The position numbers and the translations under genes are program-made. This document shows, in pieces, positions 53,020-61,458 of a stretch of DNA of 64,000 bases. The notes below the pieces were generated by a model. That model saw nothing but the letters and a program-made list of their open reading frames with translations. It did not search any database and was not told where the DNA came from. Source of the DNA: Clostridia bacterium (lineage in GTDB: Bacteria > Bacillota > Clostridia > Christensenellales > Aristaeellaceae); contig JAFRQX010000010.1 in assembly GCA_017428385.1 (NCBI GenBank), forward strand, positions 1-64,000, in the 5' to 3' direction. Every line of letters starts with the position of its first letter. Position 1 is the first letter of the stretch.

Positions 53020-53047
53020 AACAATCCAAATCTCCCTCAGTATGCAG

Positions 53048-54148
53048 TCACTGCTTCAGCTCCAGCAGCTTTTTGATGCCAAGCACCGTGGCAGGGATCC
53101 GGTCATTCGGTCCCAGGTTCGACAGGATCACAACGGCTGTCCTGTTATCGGGATTAAAACCGAGATAGCTGTTGTATTGCCCTGTGCCGCCGTTGTGCCA
53201 GATGAATCCGTTCTCCTGATCCTTGATCCAGGCCATCCCGATTTCATCCAAACGGATTCCCATCATCTTATGGCTTTCCGAAGCGGCGTTGATGGTTTTC
53301 AGGCTCTGATGGCATCTAGTGAAGACAGGATTATCCTCCAGCTGCAACTGTGCATAATGCAGCATATCCTCAATATTGGACGTGACAGCACCGGCGGAGA
53401 GATAGCCGTCGTTCTCCTGCCAGTCCCAGTAATTGTCCAGGTCACCGTCATGTTCAGAAATCTTAGTCGCGGTCATACCGAGTTCTTCCTGAACAAAACC
53501 ATTCAGCAGAGCGGTATAGTCTTTTTCATAGACTGCTTCAAGCACCAGGCCCAGCACGGCATAGCCATAGTTGGAATAGGTAAAGCTGTAGCTGTCCTTA
53601 TTCATATCCAGGCTTTTGCATTTTGCCAGTACCATTTCCCGGCTGATCCCAAAGAAACTGTTCTTTCCTGAAAAGAAGTTGCCGATCATCGGGGTTTCGA
53701 AATAAAAACCGTTATAACCGGAGGTGTGGGTCAGGAGCTCCGCAACGGTGGGATAGTTCTTTCCGGCGGGCAGGGACAGATATGTATCGATGGCGGCATC
53801 CGGACTGATCAGACCTTCGCCGACTGCCTTGCTGACCAGGGCAGCCGTCATGGTCTTGGTCAGGGAACCAATCTCATATGTATGCTTTTCAGGAGGAAGA
53901 ACCTGGGCATTCTCCCCATAAACGGTAAAAGAGGCCTGCCCGTCCCGGATGATACCGACGGTGATCCTGGCATCCGGTTTGCCTTGGGTGGTGTAGTTCA
54001 GCGCATCCTCAAAGGTCAGACCGGGAACCTTTCCCATCTGGATCTTCCCATAAATCATCAGTCCGCCAAGCACCAGCGCCGCGAACAGCACAATGCCTAT
54101 CACAATAAACATAATTCTTTTCTTTCTGCCTTTCATTGATTTGCTCAT
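53048..54148 (-). CDS. Membrane-anchored beta-lactamase-family serine hydrolase
   Basis: A 366-residue class C beta-lactamase/DD-peptidase-fold protein with a single N-terminal membrane helix (residues about 12-34), so the catalytic domain is outside. The catalytic triplet is present: SLTK (serine and lysine, about residue 90), YSNYGY (tyrosine and asparagine) and HNGGTG. Family members include D-aminopeptidases, esterases and beta-lactamases. Antibiotic resistance is possible but unproven. GGAGC lies before the ATG at 54148; the frame start at 54172 is not preferred. Confidence 0.87.
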   Translation of the reverse strand: MSKSMKGRKKRIMFIVIGIVLFAALVLGGLMIYGKIQMGKVPGLTFEDALNYTTQGKPDARITVGIIRDGQASFTVYGENAQVLPPEKHTYEIGSLTKTMTAALVSKAVGEGLISPDAAIDTYLSLPAGKNYPTVAELLTHTSGYNGFYFETPMIGNFFSGKNSFFGISREMVLAKCKSLDMNKDSYSFTYSNYGYAVLGLVLEAVYEKDYTALLNGFVQEELGMTATKISEHDGDLDNYWDWQENDGYLSAGAVTSNIEDMLHYAQLQLEDNPVFTRCHQSLKTINAASESHKMMGIRLDEIGMAWIKDQENGFIWHNGGTGQYNSYLGFNPDNRTAVVILSNLGPNDRIPATVLGIKKLLELKQ

Positions 54149-54200
54149 GTTGGTTTTGCTCCATTTGTTCAAAGAGTTCCGGCAAACAATAATCCATATT

Positions 54201-54285
54201 ATTATAAGACAGTACAGCCTTTATTTGAAGACACCAATGGTATTATTGGTATATGTATTTATGATACCGATGGTATGATAAACAC
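54201..54285 (-). promoter_or_regulatory. Shared promoter-operator, copy at serine hydrolase gene
   Basis: Minus strand: TTCAAA (54224-54229), 17 bp, TATAAT (54201-54206), with repeated GGTAT/ATACC half-sites between 54237 and 54277. Partner of 42730-42812. Confidence 0.72.
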
Positions 54286-54345
54286 ACAGAAAAACTGAAC
54301 CGATCTTGGAAAAATGCGGCCAGGTATACCGCAGATAAATACGAA

Positions 54346-54356
54346 TGTGATATAAT
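54346..54356 (+). promoter_or_regulatory. Extended -10 promoter of glgB
   Basis: TGTGATATAAT gives an extended TGnTATAAT. No clear -35 box. Its expected start point (about 54363) is only nine bases before the ATG at 54372, which favours the downstream start. Confidence 0.55.
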
Positions 54357-54395
54357 CATCCTACAGGAAAAATGAAAAGAGGGGGACTTGGCTGT

Positions 54396-56342
54396 ATGTG
54401 GTACAATCCGCCGGACGGACAGCGACGTGAAAGCTTTCACATGGGTAACTGTGTGGACGCATATGATTTTTTAGGTGCTCATCCCGTGGAAGAAAACGGG
54501 GAATTGAAATGGCATTTCTCCGTCTGGGCGCCGAATGCCCAGCGCGTCTCCCTTGTGGGTGAGTTCTGCGGCTGGGACAGGGAAGCCTATCCCATGGAAA
54601 AGCAGTATGACGGCATATGGGAACTGCGGATGCCGGACGGGCTGTTTAATCCGAACCGGGATCCGGAGAAATACAGTTCTCCTGAGGCGGCAGAGCTGCT
54701 TCGCACCTACAAATATGCTATCCTCTGCGCCAACGGAGAATGGCATATGCGGGCCGATCCTTACGGCTTTGAGATGGAGCTGCGGCCCAGCAACGGCAGC
54801 AAGCTGCGGAACCTGGCGGAATATCAGTGGAATGACAGTGCATGGATGGAAGCACGGAAGGAAAAAGAACCCTGCCGCCAGCCCATGAACATCTATGAAA
54901 TGCACCTGGGCACCTGGCGCCGGGGCGAAGGCGGACGCATCCTGAATTATGCCGAGATTGCGGATCAGCTTGTTCCTTATCTGCAGGACATGGGTTATAC
55001 GCATGTGGAGTTTATGCCGGTGATGGAGCATCCCTTTGACGGTTCCTGGGGTTATCAGGTCATCGGCTATTATGCCGCGACTTCCCGTTACGGTACGCCG
55101 GATCAGCTACGGTACCTGATCGATAAACTGCATCAGGCGGGCATCGCGGTTATCCTGGACTGGGTTCCGGCTCACTTCCCCAAGGACGAAGCGGGACTGC
55201 GCCTGTTTGACGGAACACCCTGTTACGAGCACGCCGATTCCCGCCGGGCGGAAATGCCGCAGTGGGGAACGCTGTTGTTTGACTATGCGCGGGGTGAGGC
55301 GGTCAGCTTCCTGACATCCAACGCGCTTTTCTGGCTCAAGGAATACCATGTTGACGGCCTGCGCTTTGACGCGGTCAGCTGCATGCTGTACCTGGACTTC
55401 GGCAAGGAATCCGGCCAGTGGGTACCCAACCAGTACGGCGGGCATGAAAACCTGGACGCGGTGCGCTTCCTGCAGAACCTGAACAAAGCCGTGGAAAAGG
55501 AATGCCCCGGCGCAATCACCGTGGCAGAAGAATCCACGGCCTATCCCAAGGTTACCCATCCTGTGGAAGACGGCGGCCTGGGCTTCAACTTCAAATGGAA
55601 CATGGGCTGGATGAACGACATCCTTTCCTACATTGCCCTTGATCCGATTTACCGGCAGTATCATCACGACAAAATCACCTTCTCGATGATGTATGCCTTC
55701 AGCGAAAACTACGTGCTGCCCTTCTCCCACGACGAAGTGGTTCACTGTAAGGGATCCATGCTGGACAAGCAGCCCGGCGACCTGTGGAAGAAGTTTGCGG
55801 GCCTGCGGGCGCTGTACGGATATTACATGGTGCATCCCGGCAAGAAACTGCTGTTTATGGGCGGAGAGTTCGGCCAGTTTGTGGAATGGAGAGACAGCCA
55901 GCAGCTTGACTGGTTCCTGCTGGATTATGAAAAGCACCCGGACCTGCAGAAATATGTGAAAGCGCTGAATCATCTGTACAGCAGCGAACCCGCCATGCAC
56001 AAAGTTGACGACAGCTGGGACGGCTTCAAGTGGCTGAACGTCAATGACAAGGAGCGCAGCGTGGCGGCTGTGATGCGTTCTGACGGCGAAGACGGTTATA
56101 TTGCCTGCGCGGTGAACTTTACACCCCAGCCCTATCTGAATTACCGGATCGGACTGCCCTTTGACTGTGAACTGACAGAAATCCTCAATTCTGACAGGGA
56201 AGAGTTTGGCGGTAGCAACCTGTATAACGGTACCGTGCTTCACGCGGAAGAGATTCCCCAGGAAGAGCATCCCTTCTCCTGCGAGATCGTCCTGCCGCCG
56301 CTGGCCGCGGTTTTCTTCAGGGTTCAGAAAAAAGAGAAATAA
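54396..56342 (+). CDS. glgB: 1,4-alpha-glucan branching enzyme
   Basis: A 648-residue GlgB. An N-terminal CBM48 (residues 20-135; FLGAHP, then FSVWAPNAQRVSLVGEF) is followed by the GH13 barrel with the nucleophile in DGLRFDAVS (about 325), the acid in VAEESTAYP (about 377) and the third carboxylate in FSHDEVVHCKGSML (about 445), and an all-beta C domain. It forms alpha-1,6 branches in glycogen. GGGGGA lies nine nt before the ATG at 54396; an upstream in-frame ATG at 54372 is possible. No other glycogen gene is in view. Confidence 0.95.
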   Translation: MWYNPPDGQRRESFHMGNCVDAYDFLGAHPVEENGELKWHFSVWAPNAQRVSLVGEFCGWDREAYPMEKQYDGIWELRMPDGLFNPNRDPEKYSSPEAAELLRTYKYAILCANGEWHMRADPYGFEMELRPSNGSKLRNLAEYQWNDSAWMEARKEKEPCRQPMNIYEMHLGTWRRGEGGRILNYAEIADQLVPYLQDMGYTHVEFMPVMEHPFDGSWGYQVIGYYAATSRYGTPDQLRYLIDKLHQAGIAVILDWVPAHFPKDEAGLRLFDGTPCYEHADSRRAEMPQWGTLLFDYARGEAVSFLTSNALFWLKEYHVDGLRFDAVSCMLYLDFGKESGQWVPNQYGGHENLDAVRFLQNLNKAVEKECPGAITVAEESTAYPKVTHPVEDGGLGFNFKWNMGWMNDILSYIALDPIYRQYHHDKITFSMMYAFSENYVLPFSHDEVVHCKGSMLDKQPGDLWKKFAGLRALYGYYMVHPGKKLLFMGGEFGQFVEWRDSQQLDWFLLDYEKHPDLQKYVKALNHLYSSEPAMHKVDDSWDGFKWLNVNDKERSVAAVMRSDGEDGYIACAVNFTPQPYLNYRIGLPFDCELTEILNSDREEFGGSNLYNGTVLHAEEIPQEEHPFSCEIVLPPLAAVFFRVQKKEK

Positions 56343-56416
56343 AAGATTCACTGAATATCATCAAATAACAACTAAAAGTTGAAAAACAAGGTAAAACTCC
56401 ACATATAATTAAATTA

Positions 56417-56445
56417 CAGTTGATATTTACTATTCCAATCAACTG
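56417..56445. promoter_or_regulatory. Inverted repeat before XRE gene (candidate operator)
   Basis: CAGTTGAT and ATCAACTG form a perfect 8-bp dyad with a 13-bp centre, in the leader of the XRE regulator. A related CAACT/AGTTG dyad lies at 56369-56381. Autoregulation is inferred. Confidence 0.5.
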
Positions 56446-56512
56446 ATAGTAGTGCTATGCTGTCATTGTACCAACCGGCGCGCGGCGGAAATAATAAGCG
56501 GGAGGACAGCAT

Positions 56513-57409
56513 ATGTCATTTTCAAGTGCATTACAGAGCTTACGGAAAGAAGCGAAGGTAACACAGGAAGAGCTGGCCCAGAACCTGGGCGTCAGTGCCC
56601 AGGCAGTGTCAAAGTGGGAAAACGGCAGTTTCCCGGAAGGTGACCTGATTCCCCGGATTGCGGATTATTTCCATGTTTCGATTGATTATCTTTATGGACG
56701 CGCCGGAAAAGAGACCGGCATTGAGCAGCAGGTTGTCAGTGCGCTGAATGCATTATGGGAATCCTATCGCCAGTCCGGTGCGGATATGGACGCTGCCAAC
56801 AAAGCCTATATCGAAAAGATTTACGATATCATGTGGGCGTTCCAGATCAGCGCATGGATAGAGACCAGCGATTACTATCCACGGCCGGAAGGCATGGATG
56901 AGAATTCCAGGATGGCCAGCGTATATGCCAATAACTACGGATATTCCTATATGTCGCCGAACAGGAACAGGGATTTCTACCTGTTCCTGAAGCAGCCGGA
57001 AAATAAAGAAGGCTTTGGCGGACTGCTGCGTCAGTCAGACGACATCCGGAACTTTTTCAGGTTCCTTTCCGACAAAACCAATATGGATCTGCTTGAATAC
57101 CTGTACCGGCTTAAATGGGGAGAATATGTGAGACGGGAGACGCTGATCAAGGCGCTTGGTATAAGCGGGGATCAGATTGATAAATCGCTGGAATACCTGA
57201 TGAGCCTGGAGGAAGGACACGGGAATCATCCGATCCAGTCCGTTTCTGTGGTCAATGACGAAGGAAAGGCAGAAATGGCATACGGGGTAAACATGAATAT
57301 GGGCGGTCTGCTCTTTGGTCTGCTGGAGATTGCAGACACCTATGTGCATGCTCCGTGCGGGTTTAAACTGCAGATCATGAACCGTTGCAAAGAATGGGCA
57401 GAGGCATAA
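56513..57409 (+). CDS. XRE-family regulator with DUF-type C-terminal domain
   Basis: A 298-residue protein with a Cro/CI HTH at residues 5-62 (EAKVTQEELAQNLGVSAQAV, then KWENGSFPEGDL), which matches the regulators commonly found in Firmicutes. The remaining 230 residues are helical and of unknown role, probably ligand or protein binding. GGGAGG precedes the ATG. Own promoter region and terminator, so it is monocistronic. Confidence 0.86.
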   Translation: MSFSSALQSLRKEAKVTQEELAQNLGVSAQAVSKWENGSFPEGDLIPRIADYFHVSIDYLYGRAGKETGIEQQVVSALNALWESYRQSGADMDAANKAYIEKIYDIMWAFQISAWIETSDYYPRPEGMDENSRMASVYANNYGYSYMSPNRNRDFYLFLKQPENKEGFGGLLRQSDDIRNFFRFLSDKTNMDLLEYLYRLKWGEYVRRETLIKALGISGDQIDKSLEYLMSLEEGHGNHPIQSVSVVNDEGKAEMAYGVNMNMGGLLFGLLEIADTYVHAPCGFKLQIMNRCKEWAEA

Positions 57410-57418
57410 ACAATAAAC

Positions 57419-57446
57419 AAAGGCACCTGCGGCTGCAGGTGCCTTT
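57419..57446 (+). terminator. Terminator after XRE gene
   Basis: AAAGGCACCTGC pairs with GCAGGTGCCTTT over GGCT. Confidence 0.88.
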
Positions 57447-57526
57447 ATGATTATCCGGGGACTTCTGTTTTCAGATGTTCGTAATGACCATCATAATACC
57501 TGAAGAGTGATTACAAGCTGTTTTTT

Positions 57527-57808
57527 TTACTCGCAATCGAAGATTGTCTTGCCTTCCAGCATCTCTCCGTACTTGGCTTTCCATTCGTTGTGCACGGCGG
57601 ACTTATCAAAATTCTCCAGACCGGCAGGCGTCATCTGAAGCTCGATCATGATATGAAACCGGTTGGAACGGTCTGAACATGAGGTGTGGATGATCACATC
57701 CGAAATACCGTCAATGGACCGGGCAGCCTCAAAGTGACTGGTGATTTCCGGAACGAGAGCTTTCCAGTCTATGTTTTCCCTGAACTTGGCGATGATAAAG
57801 TGTTTCAT
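57527..57808 (-). CDS. Stress-responsive Dabb (alpha-beta barrel) domain protein
   Basis: A 93-residue Dabb domain: MKHFIIAKFRENIDWKALVP, the SIDGISDVIIHTSC strand and the histidine-containing FHIMIELQM strand, with HNEWKAKYGEML near the end. The fold is a small dimeric ferredoxin-like barrel found in stress-induced proteins. AAGGAGC precedes the ATG at 57808; the open frame upstream to 57946 is not used. Confidence 0.85.
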   Translation of the reverse strand: MKHFIIAKFRENIDWKALVPEITSHFEAARSIDGISDVIIHTSCSDRSNRFHIMIELQMTPAGLENFDKSAVHNEWKAKYGEMLEGKTIFDCE

Positions 57809-57940
57809 GGCGCTGCTCCTTATGCTATTTGTTATCAAACAATAGCAAAAAAAGAATTGCAAGTAAAGTGCTTTTGAAGGCATAAAAGACCAATAAAAAT
57901 GTTGAATTGTCGCACAATGAAGGAAAGCTGGTAAAACAAA

Positions 57941-57969
57941 AGGCACCGGTTTGCCTGAAACCAGTGCCT
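57941..57969 (-). terminator. Terminator after acidic secreted gene
   Basis: AGGCACCGGTTT pairs with AAACCAGTGCCT over five bases; the minus strand continues TTTGTTTTA. Confidence 0.85.
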
Positions 57970-57987
57970 GTGAGTTTGCCGGTATGA

Positions 57988-58737
57988 TCAGCCGTTGTCT
58001 GTGCGGTAACTGTAATCCATGACGGTGCTTTCGCCATCCTCAGTCCAGACTACATTGTAATTGTCGTCATAGGAGAATGTGACGGTGAAAGGCTGATCCG
58101 GATCGAAGAAACCTTCCGCGGTGATGGTGTCTGTTTCGGGATCATAATCACCCTTCAGGATGGCATCTGCCAGGATCTCATCATTTTCTCCGTACTGGTA
58201 GCAGCGGATATCATACTCGCCTTCATACCAGTCATAGAAGATGACTTCAATGTCATCCTTCATCCAGCGGCCGCCGTAGAAATTGCCGATGGGCTCGAAC
58301 TCCAGATCCTTGCCGGCGTCTTCCTTCAGATCCTCCCAGAGAAGGGTTCCTTCTTCGGTGATGGTCAACACCGCGTCTCCGTCTTCATAATAGATTTCGT
58401 CCCAGTCACCGGTGCTGATATCCTGCCGGTAATGCAGGCCGAAGGGAACCGCGGTGAGGGCGGTCTTTTCCTGATTGAGGGCCATGGCATATTCCCAGAT
58501 GTCTTCCTTACCGTCAAGCCGGTGAATGACCATGGGCTTAATGCCGCCGTCTTCGCCGTAAACTTCAATGCGCCAGTCGCCATCCTCGGCAACCCAGGTG
58601 TTGATATAAGGCCGGGATTCCGGATATTCATCCGGATAATATCCAATCTCATCTTCCTCGTATTCTTCCTCGGCCAGGACTGATACGACGGTGAGGGAGA
58701 GACAGAGAACCAGAAGCAGTGCAAGCAGTTTTTTCAT
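57988..58737 (-). CDS. Acidic secreted protein of unknown function
   Basis: A 249-residue exported protein with a signal peptide (KLLALLLVLCLSLTVVSVLA) and a very acidic mature part (EEEYEEDEIGYYPDEYPE near the start). The later part is a series of short beta strands with a repeated W-x-E/D theme (WRIEVYGEDGG, WEYAMALNQE). Similar sequences occur among gut Clostridia without a known role. AAGGAGG precedes the ATG at 58737. Confidence 0.7.
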   Translation of the reverse strand: MKKLLALLLVLCLSLTVVSVLAEEEYEEDEIGYYPDEYPESRPYINTWVAEDGDWRIEVYGEDGGIKPMVIHRLDGKEDIWEYAMALNQEKTALTAVPFGLHYRQDISTGDWDEIYYEDGDAVLTITEEGTLLWEDLKEDAGKDLEFEPIGNFYGGRWMKDDIEVIFYDWYEGEYDIRCYQYGENDEILADAILKGDYDPETDTITAEGFFDPDQPFTVTFSYDDNYNVVWTEDGESTVMDYSYRTDNG

Positions 58738-58894
58738 GGTGATAACCTCCTTTGTCGCGTGACCGGCCTGTCCGGCACACATATATTTGTACGCAGCAAA
58801 AAACGGGACGGCAGTACAATTTGATTTTTCTATTTTTTTCCATTCCGTTCATCAATATTATACCGTAATTCCTGCCGGAGTTCAATCAGCATTC

Positions 58895-58926
58895 AAAAAG
58901 GCACCTGCGATTGCGGGTGCCTTTTT
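58895..58926 (-). terminator. Terminator after 5'-nucleotidase-like gene
   Basis: AAAAAGGCACCTGC pairs with GCGGGTGCCTTTTT (one G-T pair) over GATT; T runs exist on both strands. Confidence 0.9.
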
Positions 58927-58934
58927 GTGCTGCG

Positions 58935-59549
58935 TTATTTCATTTCCTGCTGCTTTGCCACGATCGCCCGGATGGTTTCCCAGTCGGGACAACGGCGATA
59001 GTTTCCGTTCGGGAAGGCAGCGGCTCTGTTCCATGGCCGGTCAAAGACCATGACCTTAAGATCCGGCAAATGATCGAAGAACCTGAAAGCCAGCGGTGAA
59101 TCTTCTATAGCGTAATCAAACTGCATTTTATAGTAATCATCGAGTTTCAGGCTGAAATTACAGTTTTTCAGGAAGTTTTCCCTGCCGTATTTATCCAGGA
59201 AATACACGTTGACATCCTGAAGTCCGTGGCTGCCCAGCCATGCGCGGGAAGGCTCATAGGAACTGTAAGGACGGCCGGTGATAATCGACACATTATGCCC
59301 CTGGCGGAGCCATTCATTAATGACTGTAGACGCCCCGGGCGCTTCTTCGAAGGAGAGAAGGAAATCCGGCTCATGACCTTTGATGAGCAGTTCGTCATAC
59401 TGTTCATCTGTCAGGTCGAAGGCCTGCTGAAGATTGAAATATCGTATCTCATCATAGGGAACGTTCTTTCCGAACAGATCAGCAGCCAGCCTGCCAAAGG
59501 CCCTTCCGGACTCGCACAGGCAGTCATCAAAATCGATATAGATATTCAC
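58935..59549 (-). CDS. HAD-type 5'(3')-deoxyribonucleotidase-like protein
   Basis: A 204-residue protein of the NT5C/YqfW group of HAD phosphatases: IYIDFDDCLCES (nucleophile and second aspartate), IITGRPYSSY, and KLDDYYKMQFDYAIEDSPLA (later motifs). It should dephosphorylate a nucleotide. No ATG is available; GTG at 59549 lies nine nt after AAGGA, and a GTG at 59555 is also possible. Confidence 0.85.
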   Translation of the reverse strand: MNIYIDFDDCLCESGRAFGRLAADLFGKNVPYDEIRYFNLQQAFDLTDEQYDELLIKGHEPDFLLSFEEAPGASTVINEWLRQGHNVSIITGRPYSSYEPSRAWLGSHGLQDVNVYFLDKYGRENFLKNCNFSLKLDDYYKMQFDYAIEDSPLAFRFFDHLPDLKVMVFDRPWNRAAAFPNGNYRRCPDWETIRAIVAKQQEMK

Positions 59550-59566
59550 AGTCACACATCCTTCTG

Positions 59567-60113
59567 TTATAACTTCAGCAGCATGTAAACCAGTTCCTGA
59601 AAACCGCTTGTGCGGGAGTTAAATCCCCGGGGATTCCGGCCGAATTCCTCAAAGCCCAGGCTTTTATATAATGCAATGGCTCTTTCGTTTTCGGCAACCA
59701 CGTTCAGCTCCAGCTGGACATATCCGGCTTCCCGGGCACATTGAATGCAGGCTTGCATGAGGGCTTTTCCCAGGCCGAGCCCCCAGTATTCCTTCAGGAA
59801 CACTTATGCCGAATTCGGCGCGGTGCTTTACCTTGTATTTGCTGCCGACGGCTTCGATTCCGGCCATGCCGGCAATCTTGCCGTCCATGATGGCAACAAG
59901 CTCTATTTCATTCGGGCTTTCTGCTTTTTTAGCCAGGAACTGAGCTTCCTGTTCCGGATCATAACTGTTTTCATCAGGATATGACAGCAGGTAATCTGAT
60001 TCCGCGTGGGTGAGGTTAAAGGCTTCATAAACATTGGCTCCGTCCGGTGCGTCGCTGTTCCGGATCAGTGCCTCTGTGCCGTTTTTCAGTACGATCTTCT
60101 GTGTATATTTCAT
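59567..60113 (-). pseudogene. GNAT acetyltransferase with frameshift
   Basis: Two overlapping frames together give one GNAT protein. The first (60113 down) ends at EFGIS before losing register; the second resumes as LKEYWGLGLGKALMQ and runs to 59567. An extra base within TTCC on the minus strand (59797-59798) shifts the frame; removing it restores SVLKEYW. The intact neighbour at 60695 has SILKDYW at the same place. This is either a pseudogene, a sequencing error or a programmed shift; a pseudogene or error is most likely. Confidence 0.85.
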
Positions 60114-60117
60114 CTGT

Positions 60118-60675
60118 TTATTTATGCTCCGTTTGTGTTATGTACTGCCTGACCGGATCGTCACACCAGACGTGTGCTTCTATGTACCGTTCCGGTCCGT
60201 GTGAACCGTCATCATTCCAGTCCTGAGGCAGTCCGTATTTCTCAATGACCTTCAGAATTTCTTCATAGGTGTACACCTTCCGCCTGTATTCTTTTCCGTC
60301 GTTGACACGCGGACTGAAGGTGGGCATGGAGTCCCCGTAGGTAAAGGAGATTTTTCGGGTATCAAACGCCTCGATCGGGATTTTCAGGAAGTCTCCCTGC
60401 TCAAACCAGGTGTTCAGCCAGGGACTGTGCTCCACAACCATGTAATAAGGGGAAGGGATCTCCATGATTCCGCCCTTGGCCGCAAACTCCCGGCGAAGAA
60501 CTGCCTCGCAGCTGCGCCGCTTCTCAATGTAGGTATCGTCCCTCTGGGCACACAGGGATTCGGGACGCTCCATTTTCAGCTGATTCAGTACTTTCTCAGC
60601 CTCCTCCGCAGGCAGCGCCGTGAGACTCCGGAAGGGGCCGCTCCGTTTGTCAAAATAGTGATACAGATACATCAT
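60118..60675 (-). CDS. Conserved protein of unknown function
   Basis: A 185-residue soluble protein with YLYHYFDKRSGPFRSLTALP at the start, SPYYMVVEHSPWLNTWFEQG in the middle and VYTYEEILKVIEKYGLPQDW near the end. No signal peptide and no known motif. It is the middle gene of a three-gene operon between two acetyltransferases (19 bp and 4 bp gaps). GGAGC precedes the ATG. Confidence 0.72.
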   Translation of the reverse strand: MMYLYHYFDKRSGPFRSLTALPAEEAEKVLNQLKMERPESLCAQRDDTYIEKRRSCEAVLRREFAAKGGIMEIPSPYYMVVEHSPWLNTWFEQGDFLKIPIEAFDTRKISFTYGDSMPTFSPRVNDGKEYRRKVYTYEEILKVIEKYGLPQDWNDDGSHGPERYIEAHVWCDDPVRQYITQTEHK

Positions 60676-60694
60676 GCTATGCTCCGGACGTTTT

Positions 60695-61243
60695 TTACAG
60701 CATTCTGACCATCAGGTAATCATTGTCATAGCTGCCGTCAGGATACTTCATACCGTGGGGGCGGGTTCCGAAAACTGTGAATCCGTACTTCATATACAGG
60801 TTGACAGCCCTGCGGTTTTTTGACTCAACGGTCAGCTCGATCTGCTCGTAACCGGACCTTTGGGCAAAGGCAATCAGCCGTTCCATCAGGGCGGAACCAA
60901 GGCCCAGATGCCAGTAATCCTTCAGGATCGAGATGCCGAGGTCGCTACGGTGCAGAAGACGGCTCTTCGGACCACGTGAACTGACATCCGCACTGGCAAT
61001 AATCCGTCCATCCATCTCCGCCACCAGCATCAGGCTGCGGGGATCATCCCTTTTCCGGGTCAGGATGGCAGCTTCTTCCTCTGCCGTATAGTCAAACTCT
61101 TCTGGAGTGCGCAGCAGGAAGGGCGTCTCGCCCAGCATGATTTTCATATACTGCAGCATGAGCGGCGCATCTTCCGGCTCCACAGAGCGAATCGTACACT
61201 GCCTGCCGTCCCGGAGAGTAAGTGTTTCCGCGGAACAAAACAT
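60695..61243 (-). CDS. GNAT family N-acetyltransferase
   Basis: A 182-residue intact GNAT. DLGISILKDYWHLGLGSALM is the acetyl-CoA strand and loop, and RAVNLYMKYGFTVFGTRPHG the end. Closely related to the frame-shifted copy at 59.6-60.1 kb, so a local duplication. TTGGAGG precedes the ATG. Expressed from the recurrent promoter at 61283-61311. Confidence 0.9.
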   Translation of the reverse strand: MFCSAETLTLRDGRQCTIRSVEPEDAPLMLQYMKIMLGETPFLLRTPEEFDYTAEEEAAILTRKRDDPRSLMLVAEMDGRIIASADVSSRGPKSRLLHRSDLGISILKDYWHLGLGSALMERLIAFAQRSGYEQIELTVESKNRRAVNLYMKYGFTVFGTRPHGMKYPDGSYDNDYLMVRML

Positions 61244-61282
61244 ATGCTATCCTCCAACTAAAACCGTCCTGTGATCGTCTCG

Positions 61283-61311
61283 ATCATACCAGAACCTGCG
61301 TAAACAGTCAA
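61283..61311 (-). promoter_or_regulatory. Recurrent promoter module, copy at 61.3 kb
   Basis: Minus strand: TTGACT (61306-61311), 17-bp spacer, TATGAT (61283-61288). The spacer lacks the AGCAT/ATGCT palindrome of the other copies. Confidence 0.82.
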
Positions 61312-61339
61312 AGCGGAAGAACGTTAAAACAATATAAAA

Positions 61340-61410
61340 CCGACCAACAGTCGAAAAATGATTGACAAGAAGAAAAAGACACACTATAATCACAATCGAC
61401 CGTTAGTCGG
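61340..61410 (+). promoter_or_regulatory. TetR promoter flanked by two operators
   Basis: TTGACA (61362-61367), 17 bp, TATAAT (61385-61390), a perfect consensus. Related sites CGACCAACAGTCG (from 61341) and CGACCGTTAGTCG (from 61397) lie on either side, fitting repression by the adjacent TetR protein. Confidence 0.9.
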
Positions 61411-61458
61411 TTTTGTTCTGAATGTGCACAAAGAACAATGTTTGGGAGGAGTCACAGA

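Noticed and set aside
30318..54148. Chromosomal integron with attC sites
   Set aside because: Gene arrangement fits, but no integrase gene, no RYYYAAC/GTTRRRY pair with conserved spacing and no att site are visible.
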